Part shown: piece by piece, positions 7,428-18,064 of the stretch | How the letters are laid out: each line of letters starts with the position of its first letter | Position numbering within the stretch: the stretch's first letter is position 1 | NCBI GenBank assembly: GCA_009929735.1 | Contig: RZZU01000010.1 | Coordinates: 1-64,000 of the forward strand | Direction: 5' to 3' | DNA from: Clostridia bacterium | GTDB lineage: Bacteria; Bacillota; Clostridia; Lachnospirales; Anaerotignaceae | Length of the DNA: 64,000 nt | Position numbers and translations under genes: made by a program | The notes under the pieces: model-generated | Seen by the model: only the letters and a program-made list of their open reading frames with translations | Told to the model about the DNA's origin: nothing | The model's database searches: none

Positions 7428-8120
7428 ATGCAGGACTTAGCAAGCAAGCTTATGGAGGAATTGAGTAGTAAAACAAGCTTTACTATTCCGATTAACGGGG
7501 GCGGTGGGATACCAGTACCGAACTCAGTTGTGGTTACATGGGGAATAATGGCATTTATCATGATATTAACAATAATCTTCGTGCGGAACCTTAAGATGGT
7601 TCCTGATAAGCCGCAGATTATTGTCGAAGCAATCGTTGGTTTCATTTACAATTTATTTAACGAGATACTTGGAGAACATGGAAAACGATATATTCCGTAC
7701 TTGGGCACAGTTTTAATTTATCTGGCTTGTTCAAACGTAATCGGATTATTTGGTATCACTCCTCCAACAAAGGATTTAGATGTAACATTAGCGCTAGCTA
7801 TTATGAGTATTCTATTAATTAAATATTCTGGTGTTCATGCAAAAGGATTAAAAGGATGGCTAAAGAGTTTTGCAGAGCCTATGCCGCTTATGGCTCCAAT
7901 CAATTTTCTGGAATTATTTATCAGACCGTTATCTTTGTGTATGCGACTATTCGGTAATATTTTGGGCGGGTTTGTTGTCATGGAATTGATTAAAATAATT
8001 GTTCCAGAGGTCATCCCTATCCCCTTTAGCTTATATTTTGATATTTTTGACGGTTTAATACAGGCATATGTGTTTGTATTTTTAACATCATTATTTATGC
8101 AGGAGAAAATGGAATCATAA
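7428..8120 (+). CDS. atpB: ATP synthase Fo subunit a
   Basis: A 230-residue membrane protein with five to six hydrophobic segments. The essential stator arginine is in SLCMRLFGN (about residue 170), preceded by NFLELFIRPLS. It forms the two half-channels that carry ions to the c-ring. AAGGAGGTGA at 7413-7422 sits just before ATG 7428. It opens the operon; no atpI is seen in front. A 418-base gap separates it from the first c-subunit gene, which is unusual for this operon. Confidence 0.95.
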   Translation: MQDLASKLMEELSSKTSFTIPINGGGGIPVPNSVVVTWGIMAFIMILTIIFVRNLKMVPDKPQIIVEAIVGFIYNLFNEILGEHGKRYIPYLGTVLIYLACSNVIGLFGITPPTKDLDVTLALAIMSILLIKYSGVHAKGLKGWLKSFAEPMPLMAPINFLELFIRPLSLCMRLFGNILGGFVVMELIKIIVPEVIPIPFSLYFDIFDGLIQAYVFVFLTSLFMQEKMES

Positions 8121-8538
8121 GTCAGTACATACGGATATGATAACTTGCTTTGACCTGTGACATGGTCAAGCAAAATTGCAACACCGAGGTTTAAAATTAC
8201 TTGTGTGCTACAGCATACTTCATAAGGCACCACACCTTTTTATTAAAACGTTGAGGCCTTACGGCACGGCTGTAACAGCTATCCAAAGGACCTTTTTTGA
8301 GGTGATATTCTTAAGTAAGGTTTTGCTTCGTCAGACCTTCTTGCGGATGGATGCTGAGAATTTTTTCTTTGAGCGCAGCTCATAATGATTGTTTGACAAA
8401 TTGTAACATCCCCTTGTTAAGGTACACATTTTGCCAAATGATACGCAAATGCTAAAGCTTAATTATTTAGTTCAATATAGATATAAAATAAGCTTTCGAT
8501 ATTCAATGTAAACTTAATGAAGTTAGGAGAGGATTATA
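8121..8538 (+). promoter_or_regulatory. Long untranslated leader between atpB and atpE
   Basis: No credible gene occupies these 418 bases. A stem at 8145-8173 pairs TTGCTTTGACC with GGTCAAGCAA (one bulge), with no T run, so it is not a terminator. TTGACA at 8393-8398 could be a -35, but the bases 17 further on are a poor -10; a TATAAA-containing stretch lies near 8480. It may raise c-subunit output through RNA processing or an internal promoter; that function is inferred. A short open frame (8176-8385) has no coding-like composition. Confidence 0.35.
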
Positions 8539-8763
8539 ATGACGACTTTAATCGCAATAGGAGCAGGTTTTGCAGTTTTCACGGGAATAGGAGCAGGAAT
8601 TGGTATTGGTATAGCAACATCAAAGGCAGTTGAGGCTATCGCAAGACAACCCGAAGCCAAAGGAGATATTAATAAAGCATTATTACTTGGATGTGCGCTT
8701 GCAGAAGCAACCGCTATCTATGGTTTTGTTGTAGCATTATTAATCATTTTATTCTTAAAATAA
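8539..8763 (+). CDS. atpE: ATP synthase Fo subunit c, copy 1
   Basis: A 74-residue hairpin of two transmembrane helices joined by the polar loop ARQPEAKGD. The ion-binding carboxylate is Glu56 in LAEATAIYG. Sodium-type rings need a Gln in helix 1 and Ser/Thr right after the Glu; here the helix 1 position is Ile23 (GIGIGIA) and Ala57 follows Glu56, so the sequence reads as proton-coupled. The next gene is nearly identical. SD AGGAGAGGA lies about 8 bases upstream. Confidence 0.95.
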   Translation: MTTLIAIGAGFAVFTGIGAGIGIGIATSKAVEAIARQPEAKGDINKALLLGCALAEATAIYGFVVALLIILFLK

Positions 8764-8785
8764 CATTAAAAAGGAGAAATATAGT

Positions 8786-9010
8786 ATGACAGGATTAATA
8801 GCAGTAGGCGCAGGTTTTGCAGTTTTCACGGGTATTGGAGCGGGAATTGGGATTGGGGTAGCAACATCGAAGGCAGCTGAGGCTATCGCAAGACAGCCCG
8901 AAGCCAAGGGAGATATAAACAAAGCATTATTACTTGGTTGTGCGCTTGCAGAGGCAACCGCTATTTACGGTTTCGTCGTTGCTTTATTGATTATTCTTTT
9001 CTTGAAATAA
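8786..9010 (+). CDS. atpE: ATP synthase Fo subunit c, copy 2
   Basis: A second 74-residue c-subunit, 22 bases after the first. It differs from copy 1 at only four residues (3, 7, 25 and 31), all conservative or small, with Glu56 and the RQPEAKG loop kept. The DNA has several silent changes, so the duplication is not brand new, yet the protein is constrained. It has its own SD, AAGGAGAAAT. It may double c-subunit output, since the ring needs many copies, or yield a mixed ring. Confidence 0.95.
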   Translation: MTGLIAVGAGFAVFTGIGAGIGIGVATSKAAEAIARQPEAKGDINKALLLGCALAEATAIYGFVVALLIILFLK

Positions 9011-9028
9011 GTTTTAGGAGGAATCACA

Positions 9029-9514
9029 TTGATAAAATTAGATTGGGCTGTTATATGGGATATTATAAATGTTTTAATATTTTTCCTTTTCCTTAAAAAG
9101 TTTTTATTTAAACCAGTGACTGAGATAATGGAAAAGAGAGCGGATACAATAGCAGCTTCTTTACAGGATGCCAACAATAGGAGAATGGAAGCAAATAAAC
9201 TAAAGGATGATTACGAAGAAGAGTTAAAGCATGCTTCTGAGAAAGCAACTGGTATTATGAAAGAAGCCAGAGAAAGAGCTGAAACTGATTATAGCAGAAA
9301 GCTTGAAGAAGCCAAAGCGGATGCATCAAAGGTTATCCTTGAGGCAAACAAGGTGATTGAATTGGAAAGAAAGAAGTCTATGGAAAGTGCGCAGGCTGAG
9401 ATTGCCGGTTTAGCTATGCTTGCGGCAGCCAAGGTAATTGGCAAGAACGTAGACGAAGATACGAACAAACAATTCCTTGGTGACTTTCTGAAAGAAGTAG
9501 GTGTTTCAAAATGA
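9029..9514 (+). CDS. atpF: ATP synthase Fo subunit b
   Basis: A 161-residue protein with one N-terminal membrane helix (about residues 5-25, IINVLIFFLFLKKFLF) followed by a long charged coiled-coil that forms the peripheral stalk. It starts with TTG at 9029; AGGAGG at 9016-9021 is 7 bases upstream and no better start exists. Its last 4 bases overlap the atpH start (ATGA), so translation is coupled. Confidence 0.93.
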   Translation: MIKLDWAVIWDIINVLIFFLFLKKFLFKPVTEIMEKRADTIAASLQDANNRRMEANKLKDDYEEELKHASEKATGIMKEARERAETDYSRKLEEAKADASKVILEANKVIELERKKSMESAQAEIAGLAMLAAAKVIGKNVDEDTNKQFLGDFLKEVGVSK

Positions 9515-10017
9515 TATCTCAGCGCGCAGCAAATTATGCAAAGATATTAGATTCATTGGAACTCAATGAACAAAGTGTAAACAAAGCAAAAAGTATTATG
9601 TCAAATTGCAGTGAGCTAATTGCGGCACTTGAAAATCCTGTAATTAAGAAGCAGGAAAGGGATTCAGTGATAGATGCTTTGTTTGATAAAGATATTTGCA
9701 GTTTCCTGAAAGTGCTATGCGATAATCAGGCAATCGGAGTATATGCTCAAATATTTGAAGAATATGAAAACATTTTATTAGAACATAAAAATATTTTAAA
9801 AGCAAAGCTTACTTACGCAGTGAAACCAAGTGACGAGGAACTAAGTCAGATGAAGCAAATGCTGTGTGAGAAATATAAGAAAGCAGGAGTATTTCTTGAG
9901 CTTAAGGAAGATGCTGCCCTAATTGGTGGTTTTGTATTGTATGTAGGAGATACCGAATACAACAAAAGCATTCAAGGGGCATTATTAGAAATGCAGAAAA
10001 CTCTAATTGGGAGGTGA
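9511..10017 (+). CDS. atpH: ATP synthase F1 subunit delta
   Basis: A 168-residue stalk protein linking subunit b to the top of F1. It shows the family pattern: an N-terminal helical bundle beginning [15 protein letters not shown], and the C-terminal [13 protein letters not shown] element near residue 140. It overlaps atpF by 4 bases. Its stop lies within the SD of atpA. Confidence 0.92.
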   Translation: MISQRAANYAKILDSLELNEQSVNKAKSIMSNCSELIAALENPVIKKQERDSVIDALFDKDICSFLKVLCDNQAIGVYAQIFEEYENILLEHKNILKAKLTYAVKPSDEELSQMKQMLCEKYKKAGVFLELKEDAALIGGFVLYVGDTEYNKSIQGALLEMQKTLIGR

Positions 10018-10022
10018 TATGT

Positions 10023-11522
10023 TTGAGTAATGTCAATCAGAATGAAATAATTTCTGTTTTAAAAAGTGAAATACAGGATTATGAAGGCAAAACAGCAGTA
10101 AATGAAACCGGATCAATCATCAGTATTGGTGATGGCATTGCAAATGTTTATGGATTGGATCATGCAATGTACGGTGAGTTGGTAGAATTTGAAACAGGCG
10201 TCCTTGGTATCGTACAAAATTTGGAAATGAAGACGATTGGATGTGTATTATTAGGCTCAGACTATGGGCTTACGGAAGGGTCTAAGGTAGTAAGAACAAA
10301 GAGGAAGGCCGGGGTTCCGGTATCCGATAAATTGATAGGCAGAGTCGTGGATGCCCTTGGTAATACAATTGATGGAAAAGAAACGATTGAAGCAACTGAT
10401 TTTTTCCCGATTGAAAATGAAGCACCCGGTGTTTGTACCAGAAAACCGGTTACGGTTCCGTTGCAAACGGGCATTTTATCCATTGATGCGATGTTTCCGA
10501 TTGGAAGGGGTCAACGTGAGCTAATCATTGGCGATCGCCAGACCGGTAAAACATCGATTGCAATTGATGCGATTTTAAACCAGAAGGGGCAGGACGTTAT
10601 CTGTATCTATGTAGCAATTGGCCAAAAAGCGTCCACGGTTGCTAAAATAGTGAATACGCTGACAAAGCATGGCGCAATGGAGTATTCCGTCGTTGTATCT
10701 TCTTCAGCGAGTGACTTGGCACCGTTGCAATATATTGCTCCATATTCGGGAACTGCAATTGCCGAATATTTTATGAAGCAAGGCAAAGATGTTTTAATCG
10801 TATACGATGATCTTTCCAAGCACGCAGTAGCTTATCGTACCATGTCACTGTTACTTGAAAGATCGCCGGGGCGTGAAGCTTATCCTGGAGATGTATTTTA
10901 TCTTCATTCCAGGTTGCTGGAGCGTTCCTGCCGACTTGAAGATGCATATGGCGGAGGTTCCATTACGGCTTTACCCATCATTGAAACTCTGGCAAATGAT
11001 GTTTCAGCATACATTCCTACGAATGTTATTTCCATTACAGACGGACAGATTTTCTTAGAAAGTGAATTATTCTTCGCTGGTATCAGGCCTGCTGTTAATG
11101 TTGGGCTTAGTGTATCCAGAGTTGGTGGTGCTGCGCAAACAAAAGCCATGAAAAAAGCAGCCGGAAGCCTTCGTATTGACCTTGCACAATACAGGGAAAT
11201 GGAAGTATTTACACAGTTCAGTTCGGATTTGGACAAGACAACTAAGGATCTGCTGGAGCATGGAAAACATCTGATGGAATTGTTAAAGCAGCCTCTATCA
11301 AAACCTTTGGCACTGCATGAGCAGGTTATTCTGCTGGTGGTTGCAAACAATAAGCTGTTATTGGATATACCGTTGAAGGAAATGAAAAACTTCAGAAGTG
11401 ATCTTATGGACTTTTTTAATGCAAAATATTTTGGCATCATTAAAGAAATCGAAACAAAGAAGATACTTACGGACGAGTTAATCGAACAAATTGTGAATGC
11501 AGCCAAAGAATTTAAAAAGTAG
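10023..11522 (+). CDS. atpA: ATP synthase F1 subunit alpha
   Basis: A 499-residue non-catalytic nucleotide-binding subunit. Walker A is GDRQTGKTS (about residue 167), and the family block with the arginine finger is in [18 protein letters not shown] (about 360). TTG at 10023 is chosen because GGGAGGTGA at 10009-10017 lies about 5 bases upstream; the GTG at 10014 is part of that SD. The resulting N-terminus, [16 protein letters not shown], fits the family. Confidence 0.95.
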   Translation: MSNVNQNEIISVLKSEIQDYEGKTAVNETGSIISIGDGIANVYGLDHAMYGELVEFETGVLGIVQNLEMKTIGCVLLGSDYGLTEGSKVVRTKRKAGVPVSDKLIGRVVDALGNTIDGKETIEATDFFPIENEAPGVCTRKPVTVPLQTGILSIDAMFPIGRGQRELIIGDRQTGKTSIAIDAILNQKGQDVICIYVAIGQKASTVAKIVNTLTKHGAMEYSVVVSSSASDLAPLQYIAPYSGTAIAEYFMKQGKDVLIVYDDLSKHAVAYRTMSLLLERSPGREAYPGDVFYLHSRLLERSCRLEDAYGGGSITALPIIETLANDVSAYIPTNVISITDGQIFLESELFFAGIRPAVNVGLSVSRVGGAAQTKAMKKAAGSLRIDLAQYREMEVFTQFSSDLDKTTKDLLEHGKHLMELLKQPLSKPLALHEQVILLVVANNKLLLDIPLKEMKNFRSDLMDFFNAKYFGIIKEIETKKILTDELIEQIVNAAKEFKK

Positions 11523-11528
11523 GAAAAC

Positions 11529-11551
11529 AGAATTATGAAAAGCATAATTCT
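11529..11551 (+). other. Intergenic hairpin between atpA and atpG
   Basis: AGAATTATG at 11529-11537 pairs perfectly with CATAATTCT at 11543-11551. No T run follows, so it is more likely an mRNA-stability or processing element than a terminator. Confidence 0.45.
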
Positions 11552-11592
11552 CTTAGTGATAAGATGCCATAGGCGGCAACATGGAGGTTATC

Positions 11593-12465
11593 ATGGCAAA
11601 TACAAGAGAAATACGTACCAGAATTAAAAGTATTCAGGATATTATGAAGATTACGAATGCCATGTATCTGATTTCTTCTTCCAAATTAAAAAAGGCTAGA
11701 AAGAACCTTCAAGCCACAGAGCCTTATTTTGAAGGTCTTCAATCTACAATTCATGATATCTTGGTCCGTACACCGCATATGGATCATGTGTTTTTTGAAC
11801 GCAGGAAGGAAATTGAACCATCAGAGAGAAAAATAGGCTTTTTGGTTGTGACAGCAGATAAGGGATTAGCGGGTTCTTATAATCATAATGTAATCAAAAC
11901 AGCTGAAAAAGAGATGTGCAAGAGTAAAAATAATGTTCTTTTTGTAGTTGGTCAGGTTGGAAGGCAATATTTTATGCGAAAGGGTGTTGATGTTGATTGC
12001 GAATTTTTATATACAGCACAAGATCCAACACTGTACCGTGCAGAAAGTATTTCTGAAACAATGATAGAGCTATTTAAGAGTCGTAGATTAGATGATGTTT
12101 ACGTGGTTTATACGAAAATGATTACACCGATGAAGGCAGAAGTACAGTTAGGAAAGCTTTTGCCTTTTGAAAGGAAAAAGTTCGAGCGAAGAGCTGCCGG
12201 ATACCAACACGCAAAATTTGAACCATCTCCGGAAGCCGTAATGGATCATTTGGTGCCTAATTATATAAAAGGATTGATTTTTGGTGCATTAGTTGAATCC
12301 TTTTCCAGTGAGCAAAACGCAAGAATGACCGCAATGGATGCTGCTACAACAAGTGCCAAGGATATGTTAAGGAGCTTACAGCTTCAGTACAACAGGGCAA
12401 GGCAGGCAGCCATCACGCAGGAAATCACGGAAATTGTAAGCGGAGCCAAGAGTTTAAAGAAATAA
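11593..12465 (+). CDS. atpG: ATP synthase F1 subunit gamma
   Basis: A 290-residue central-stalk subunit. Typical N- and C-terminal coiled-coil helices are present: MANTREIRTRIKSI at the start and NARMTAMDAATTSAKDML near residue 240. ATG at 11593 is preferred over 11581: the family starts MANTREI and GGAGGT at 11583-11588 is then its SD, although the 4-base spacing is short. The N-terminal helix has TNAMYLISSSKLKKA where many bacteria have TKAMEMVAASK. Confidence 0.93.
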   Translation: MANTREIRTRIKSIQDIMKITNAMYLISSSKLKKARKNLQATEPYFEGLQSTIHDILVRTPHMDHVFFERRKEIEPSERKIGFLVVTADKGLAGSYNHNVIKTAEKEMCKSKNNVLFVVGQVGRQYFMRKGVDVDCEFLYTAQDPTLYRAESISETMIELFKSRRLDDVYVVYTKMITPMKAEVQLGKLLPFERKKFERRAAGYQHAKFEPSPEAVMDHLVPNYIKGLIFGALVESFSSEQNARMTAMDAATTSAKDMLRSLQLQYNRARQAAITQEITEIVSGAKSLKK

Positions 12466-13949
<1,484 letters not shown>

Positions 13950-14069
13950 TTTTTGAACCTTCATAAATAGAATTGTAAATAAAGAATTTTGAAAGCATCA
14001 GATTCTTATTAAGAATATGGACAATGCTTAAAAAGAATTAGACAAAACAGAAATTCTGAAGGAGGAGCT

Positions 14070-14477
14070 ATGGCTAATAATTTTCTGATTGAAATCATAG
14101 CAAGTGATCATCCCTTCTATAAAGGTGAATGTGAAATGCTCGTTTTCCCAGCTATTGATGGTGAGCATGGTATTATGGCTAACCATGAACCAATGGTTAC
14201 CTGTCTAAGTGCGGGTGAGTTAAGATTTCAAATTGATGGAGAATGGCATTGTGCGGCAGTAAGCGACGGAATTGTCAACATTACACAAAAATATGTGATC
14301 ATACTTGCGGATACGATAGAGCGACCGGAAGATATTGATATAAAACGTGCAGAAGCTGCAGAATTACGGGCGCAGGAGAAGTTGCGTCAAAAACTTAGCA
14401 CGATGGAGTATTACCAGACCAGGGCAGCAATGAATCGTGCAATGACCCGTCTTAAAGTTAAAAAGAGACATACGTAA
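14070..14477 (+). CDS. atpC: ATP synthase F1 subunit epsilon
   Basis: A 135-residue protein with an N-terminal beta-barrel (FPAIDGEHGIMANHEPMV near residue 25) and a C-terminal two-helix part rich in Arg, Lys and Glu, which in the family can inhibit ATP hydrolysis. SD GAAGGAGGAG is just upstream. It ends the operon; a terminator follows 20 bases after the stop. Confidence 0.93.
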   Translation: MANNFLIEIIASDHPFYKGECEMLVFPAIDGEHGIMANHEPMVTCLSAGELRFQIDGEWHCAAVSDGIVNITQKYVIILADTIERPEDIDIKRAEAAELRAQEKLRQKLSTMEYYQTRAAMNRAMTRLKVKKRHT

Positions 14478-14496
14478 ACTGAATAGGAATTATATA

Positions 14497-14538
14497 AACC
14501 GCTCATACCTTTTGATCAACTGGGGATGAGCGGTTTTC
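14497..14538 (+). terminator. Terminator of the atp operon
   Basis: AACCGCTCAT at 14497-14506 pairs with ATGAGCGGTT at 14526-14535, followed by TTTC. The T run is short, but the stem is strong. Confidence 0.7.
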
Positions 14539-15105
14539 TATGGTAATAAAAGTATGCCAAGACAGTTGATTATGAAAGATATGCGCAAGGATTGACCAGA
14601 TCATTAAGCTGCAACACCTGTGTATGGTTTCAGTACAAGTGGAATAGGGTTTGGATAGGCAACCACCGTCTTCATGGAGCAATAGATGTTGTTCATTGCC
14701 AATCATATCCTCAAGCATACTCTTGACCAGATAGACACCTGGTGTTTTGCGAATCCTCTATGCAGGAATTCTCCAGTCAGCACTTTCCACTATGGTTAAT
14801 ATAGATATCTTATCAGCAGGGAGAACAACCTCTGCTATCTCAGTAAGCCACTCAAGGTTTTGTCCATCAGCGTAAAAATTACTCAATGACATTTGGAATT
14901 GCAGGTGTACGCGCACCATTCTATGAGCTGTAGTTATTTCTACGTTTGACTTTCTCTTTTCATCCGCATTCGGATATGATTTTCCGCACCCCCTTATTGA
15001 AGCAAGGGATATACTATAATTAGTTTCTTTGGTCACTTCAACAGAAAGTGTATCCTCCTCCACAAACACCATTTCTAAATCAAAAAGATTTAAAAACATC
15101 CGCAA
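14503..15105 (-). pseudogene. Unidentified degenerate reading frame
   Basis: One minus-strand frame is open for about 115 codons and then, after a single TAG at 14758-14760, for a further 80 or so (TPGVYLVKSMLEDMIGNEQ and following). The sequence looks protein-like, but I do not recognise a family. Its apparent start lies inside the terminator of the chemoreceptor transcript and has no SD, so it is more likely a truncated remnant than a live gene. It could also be chance. Confidence 0.25.
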
Positions 15106-15129
15106 TGAACAAAATGCTCTTTGCGGATG
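15088..15129 (-). terminator. Terminator of the minus-strand chemoreceptor gene
   Basis: CATCCGCAA (15097-15105) and TTGCGGATG (15121-15129) form a perfect 9-bp stem. Read on the minus strand it is followed by TTTTTAAATC. It lies about 140 bases past the stop of the chemoreceptor. Confidence 0.75.
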
Positions 15130-15271
15130 CGCTGATTTGAGAATGATCGTTGTTGTGCAAAGGGAGAATGAGATAAAAATTCGATAAATATCTTTTGCGC
15201 TTCAACAATGTTCGTAAAAAAAATTTGAAAGCTGCATTTGCTTGCTTTTGATATACAGAAGAAGCAGAAGG

Positions 15272-16954
15272 TCAGACATTAAATTCCGAAATAAGCTCTT
15301 TTAAAATATTGGATTGACCTGACAACTCTTCGCTTGCTGCGGCATTTGTTTGAACAACGGATGAAATTTGTTCTATACCTTGGTTTATTTGAATAATCGC
15401 CGTTGCCTGTTCCTGTGAAGCACGCGCAATTTGTTCAATTAAGGTAATTGCTTCCTTCGTAGCTACTGCACTTATATCTAAAGAATTTGCGGTGCTTTCG
15501 GCAATTTGAGATCCGTTTTTTACTGCTCCAATAGAATGTTCAATTAAAGCGGTTGTATTTTTTGCTGCCTCAGCCGATTTTCCAGCAAGATTTCTTACTT
15601 CATCTGCAACAACTGCAAAACCCTTTCCAGCTGCTCCAGCACGGGCGGCCTCTATCGCAGCATTTAGTGCGAGGATATTTGTCTGGAATGCAATATCTTC
15701 AATTATTTTAATAATCTTTGAAATCTCAAAGGATTTGGAGGAAATCTGCTCCATTGCTGCCATCATTTCAGCCATTTGGCCATTGCTGACATCCATTTCT
15801 TTTCCCGCGAATTCAGCTTTATCTTGTGCCGTTGCCGTATTACTTGCATTTTTCTTTATTTGGTCAGCAACCTCCGCTATCGCTGAGGATAATTCTTCAA
15901 TGGAGCTGGCTTGCTCGGTCGCACCTTGCGAGAGTGCTTGCGCTGCATTTGAAACCTGTTCTGCACCGGAATGTACCTGATCTGCCGTTTGATTAATTTG
16001 CAATAAGGTTTCACTTAAATTTGCAATTAAATCCTGCATACTGTTTTTAAGCGTTTGAAACTGGCCCGTATAATCTCTATGCAGTTCAATTTTCAAATTT
16101 CCAAGAGAAATATTATGTAAAGCTTCAGCGATTTCATCAATATATCCTTGATAGTTTTCTAATCTGTCAATGGTTAAACGAAAGTCCTGAGCAAGTTCTC
16201 CGATTTCATCTTTTGAGTCTACCGAAAGCGTAACATTGAAATTGCCATTGGCAATTTGCTGCGCAGCACTTGTAAGTTTTTTGATCGGCTTTGTAATGCC
16301 ATTGCTGATAAAGAGCGTAATGATGGCGATACCCAGCAATACAATTAAAGTTAATATTACAACCTTTCTTATGGTTGACACCAATCCTTGATTAAAAATA
16401 CTATGCACGGCTTCCACAGGTACACCAACAAAGTAAGCACCGATTATTTGATTGTTACCGTCCATGATAGGGCAGTAATTGGTCATATATTTTGTGCCTA
16501 AAATATCAGTTTCACCAAAAAATACATTGCCATTTGAGAGTGCTTGATATGCCTCACTTTGCACATCCAAACTTGTTCCAACAGCTCTTTTGCCGTTTGC
16601 ATCTTTTATTGTGGTTAATACTCTATTGTAGTTGTCGCCTTTTTTTGTAAACACAGTTGCAACAACATCCATTTCTTCAGCAAACTTATCAATATATGTA
16701 AAGCTTCCCTCTATGGACTGATTATTGGTATCAATCAATTCACCATTCGCATTTAAACGGAACGTGCCGAACTGTTCGTCAAGATACGTTTTGAGCATAT
16801 TATTTGAAGCGGTTAGTCTATCCTTCATTAAAGTATTCATAATATCGTCGGTAACAATAAAACTCTCTGACAGTCCAATAAATGCAGTCAGCGATGACGA
16901 AATGGCAACTAAAACAAGAATGATTAAAAGAAGCTTACTTTTGATACTTTTCAT
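15272..16954 (-). CDS. Methyl-accepting chemotaxis protein with single Cache sensor
   Basis: A 560-residue transmembrane receptor. TM1 is about residues 7-29. An extracellular Cache-type domain (about 35-190) includes [10 protein letters not shown] and [12 protein letters not shown]2 is about 195-216. A HAMP domain ([20 protein letters not shown]) and a long signalling coil follow, with the conserved hairpin tip [20 protein letters not shown]. It should pass ligand binding to CheW/CheA. AGGAGG lies 7 bases upstream of ATG on the minus strand. No che genes are nearby, so it is an orphan receptor locus. The ligand is unknown; this Cache class often binds small organic acids. Confidence 0.9.
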   Translation of the reverse strand: MKSIKSKLLLIILVLVAISSSLTAFIGLSESFIVTDDIMNTLMKDRLTASNNMLKTYLDEQFGTFRLNANGELIDTNNQSIEGSFTYIDKFAEEMDVVATVFTKKGDNYNRVLTTIKDANGKRAVGTSLDVQSEAYQALSNGNVFFGETDILGTKYMTNYCPIMDGNNQIIGAYFVGVPVEAVHSIFNQGLVSTIRKVVILTLIVLLGIAIITLFISNGITKPIKKLTSAAQQIANGNFNVTLSVDSKDEIGELAQDFRLTIDRLENYQGYIDEIAEALHNISLGNLKIELHRDYTGQFQTLKNSMQDLIANLSETLLQINQTADQVHSGAEQVSNAAQALSQGATEQASSIEELSSAIAEVADQIKKNASNTATAQDKAEFAGKEMDVSNGQMAEMMAAMEQISSKSFEISKIIKIIEDIAFQTNILALNAAIEAARAGAAGKGFAVVADEVRNLAGKSAEAAKNTTALIEHSIGAVKNGSQIAESTANSLDISAVATKEAITLIEQIARASQEQATAIIQINQGIEQISSVVQTNAAASEELSGQSNILKELISEFNV

Positions 16955-17478
16955 AATGGTCCTCCTACAATTGCTAAGTTTACTGTTGTTTTTTTAAAAT
17001 AGAAAATGTTGAGATAATAAAAAAACAATTATTGGTATGCGTTGATTTTGAAACAATGCTATTATAATCTAATTTTTTCTGAAAGTATATATGATTTTAA
17101 GGTTGTCCATTGAGATTTTCCAGCAATTATTTGAATAAGCTTTGTGCATTTATAAGCTTTATAGAATTCCAGAGGACAAGGATGAACATATTTCACAGGA
17201 CAAACATACTATAAAGTAAGTACAAAAGAAAGGATGGAAACCGCAGACGGAACGCAAGAAAAAGAATGAGGTTCGATTGAGCGTTCTATTGTCTGTTCAA
17301 AATGGAAAGAACGATGTAAAAAGCCTATAAGAAAACTCCTTTTGACCCTTTCGGGGCAAGCTCAAAAGCATTCCCGTCTTTGTATGCGATGAACAATTAC
17401 GGTAGTTGCTTGAGATGTCTCGGAAGGGATGTTTTTTATTGGGGATGAATCAAAGCTTTTTATTTTTTAAAAAAAGCA
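16955..17478. other. Intergenic stretch between chemoreceptor and marR
   Basis: Near 17061-17066 a TATAAT box is readable on the minus strand and may serve the chemoreceptor. Around 17331-17451 one plus-strand frame is open for about 38 codons (KTPFDPFGASSKAFPSLYA and on) without a family match. CTTTTGA/TCAAAAG arms enclosing CCC/GGG occur at about 17339-17370, and GGGATG followed by TTTTTT near 17427 can pair back to CATTCCC near 17369. It may be a decayed gene or a structured RNA. I see no defined riboswitch class. Confidence 0.3.
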
Positions 17479-17531
17479 TTGACAAAATATCTAACCCTGT
17501 ATATAGTTAATAGTGTTAGTTAATATAATAA
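17479..17531 (+). promoter_or_regulatory. Promoter and operator of marR
   Basis: TTGACA at 17479-17484 and TATAGT at 17502-17507 are 17 bases apart, a near-consensus sigma-A promoter. TAATAGTGTTA at 17508-17518 directly follows the -10 and is repeated in the operator at 18020, so MarR bound here should block its own transcription. Confidence 0.7.
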
Positions 17532-17547
17532 GTTAGAAGGTGAAACT

Positions 17548-17976
17548 GTGGACTATGAAGCTTTGGCGCATGAATACATGGAAATGATGTATCAAATTCG
17601 TAAACGGAACAGCCAAAAGCATCTTCACGATTCGATGCACGGTGCAAAATTTGCTCTTTATTATATTTCAATGCATAAAGGTAATGTAATGCCAAGTGAT
17701 ATTAGCAATGAAATGGGAATCAGCACAGCGAGGATTGCTGCGGCACTGAACAATCTGGAGAAAAAAGGGTTGGTTACTCGAAAAATTGATGTTGAGGATC
17801 GCAGAAGAATTTTGGTGGAGTTGACAAGCGCAGGTCGAGAAGAAGCGCAGAAGCATTTTCTGATGATTATGGATATTACAACCAAAATGCTTCAACAGCT
17901 TGGAGAGGACGACGCAAAAGAGCTTGTGAGGATTATGAAAAAACTGGTGGATAATAAACCGGAGGATTGTATGTAA
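17548..17976 (+). CDS. MarR-family transcriptional regulator
   Basis: A 142-residue winged-helix protein. The HTH is MPSDISNEMGISTARIAAAL (about residues 50-70), then NLEKKGLVTRKIDVEDRRRILVELT, the recognition wing of MarR proteins. It begins with GTG at 17548 behind AGAAGGTGA. It precedes two exporter genes and shares an operator half-site with them, so it most likely represses the exporter until a drug-like ligand binds. The ligand cannot be told from sequence. Confidence 0.88.
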   Translation: MDYEALAHEYMEMMYQIRKRNSQKHLHDSMHGAKFALYYISMHKGNVMPSDISNEMGISTARIAAALNNLEKKGLVTRKIDVEDRRRILVELTSAGREEAQKHFLMIMDITTKMLQQLGEDDAKELVRIMKKLVDNKPEDCM

Positions 17977-18019
17977 AAAGCAGTCGCAGAATGCGGCTGC
18001 ATATTTTACCATAAATACC

Positions 18020-18046
18020 TAATAGTGTTAGAATATAACATTATTA
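18020..18046 (+). promoter_or_regulatory. Palindromic MarR operator before the ABC exporter
   Basis: TAATAGTGTTA (18020-18030), GAATA, TAACATTATTA (18036-18046) is an inverted repeat with one mismatch in 11. It ends just before the SD AAGGAGG at 18051. The left arm is identical to the site at the marR promoter. Confidence 0.7.
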
Positions 18047-18064
18047 ATAAAAGGAGGAAATACT

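Noticed and set aside
8176..8385. 69-codon frame in the atpB-atpE gap
   Set aside because: No SD, odd composition and no family pattern; the gap shows RNA-structure features instead.
8539..9010. Sodium-dependent ATP synthase
   Set aside because: The helix 1 Gln and the Ser/Thr after the Glu are absent in both c-subunits (Ile23 and Ala57 instead), so the sodium motif is not met.
10904..11545. 213-codon minus-strand frame over atpA
   Set aside because: A shadow of the atpA coding strand; no SD or family match.
16955..17478. Cyclic-di-GMP riboswitch near the chemoreceptor
   Set aside because: The conserved GEMM motifs were looked for on both strands and not seen; the stems present do not fit.
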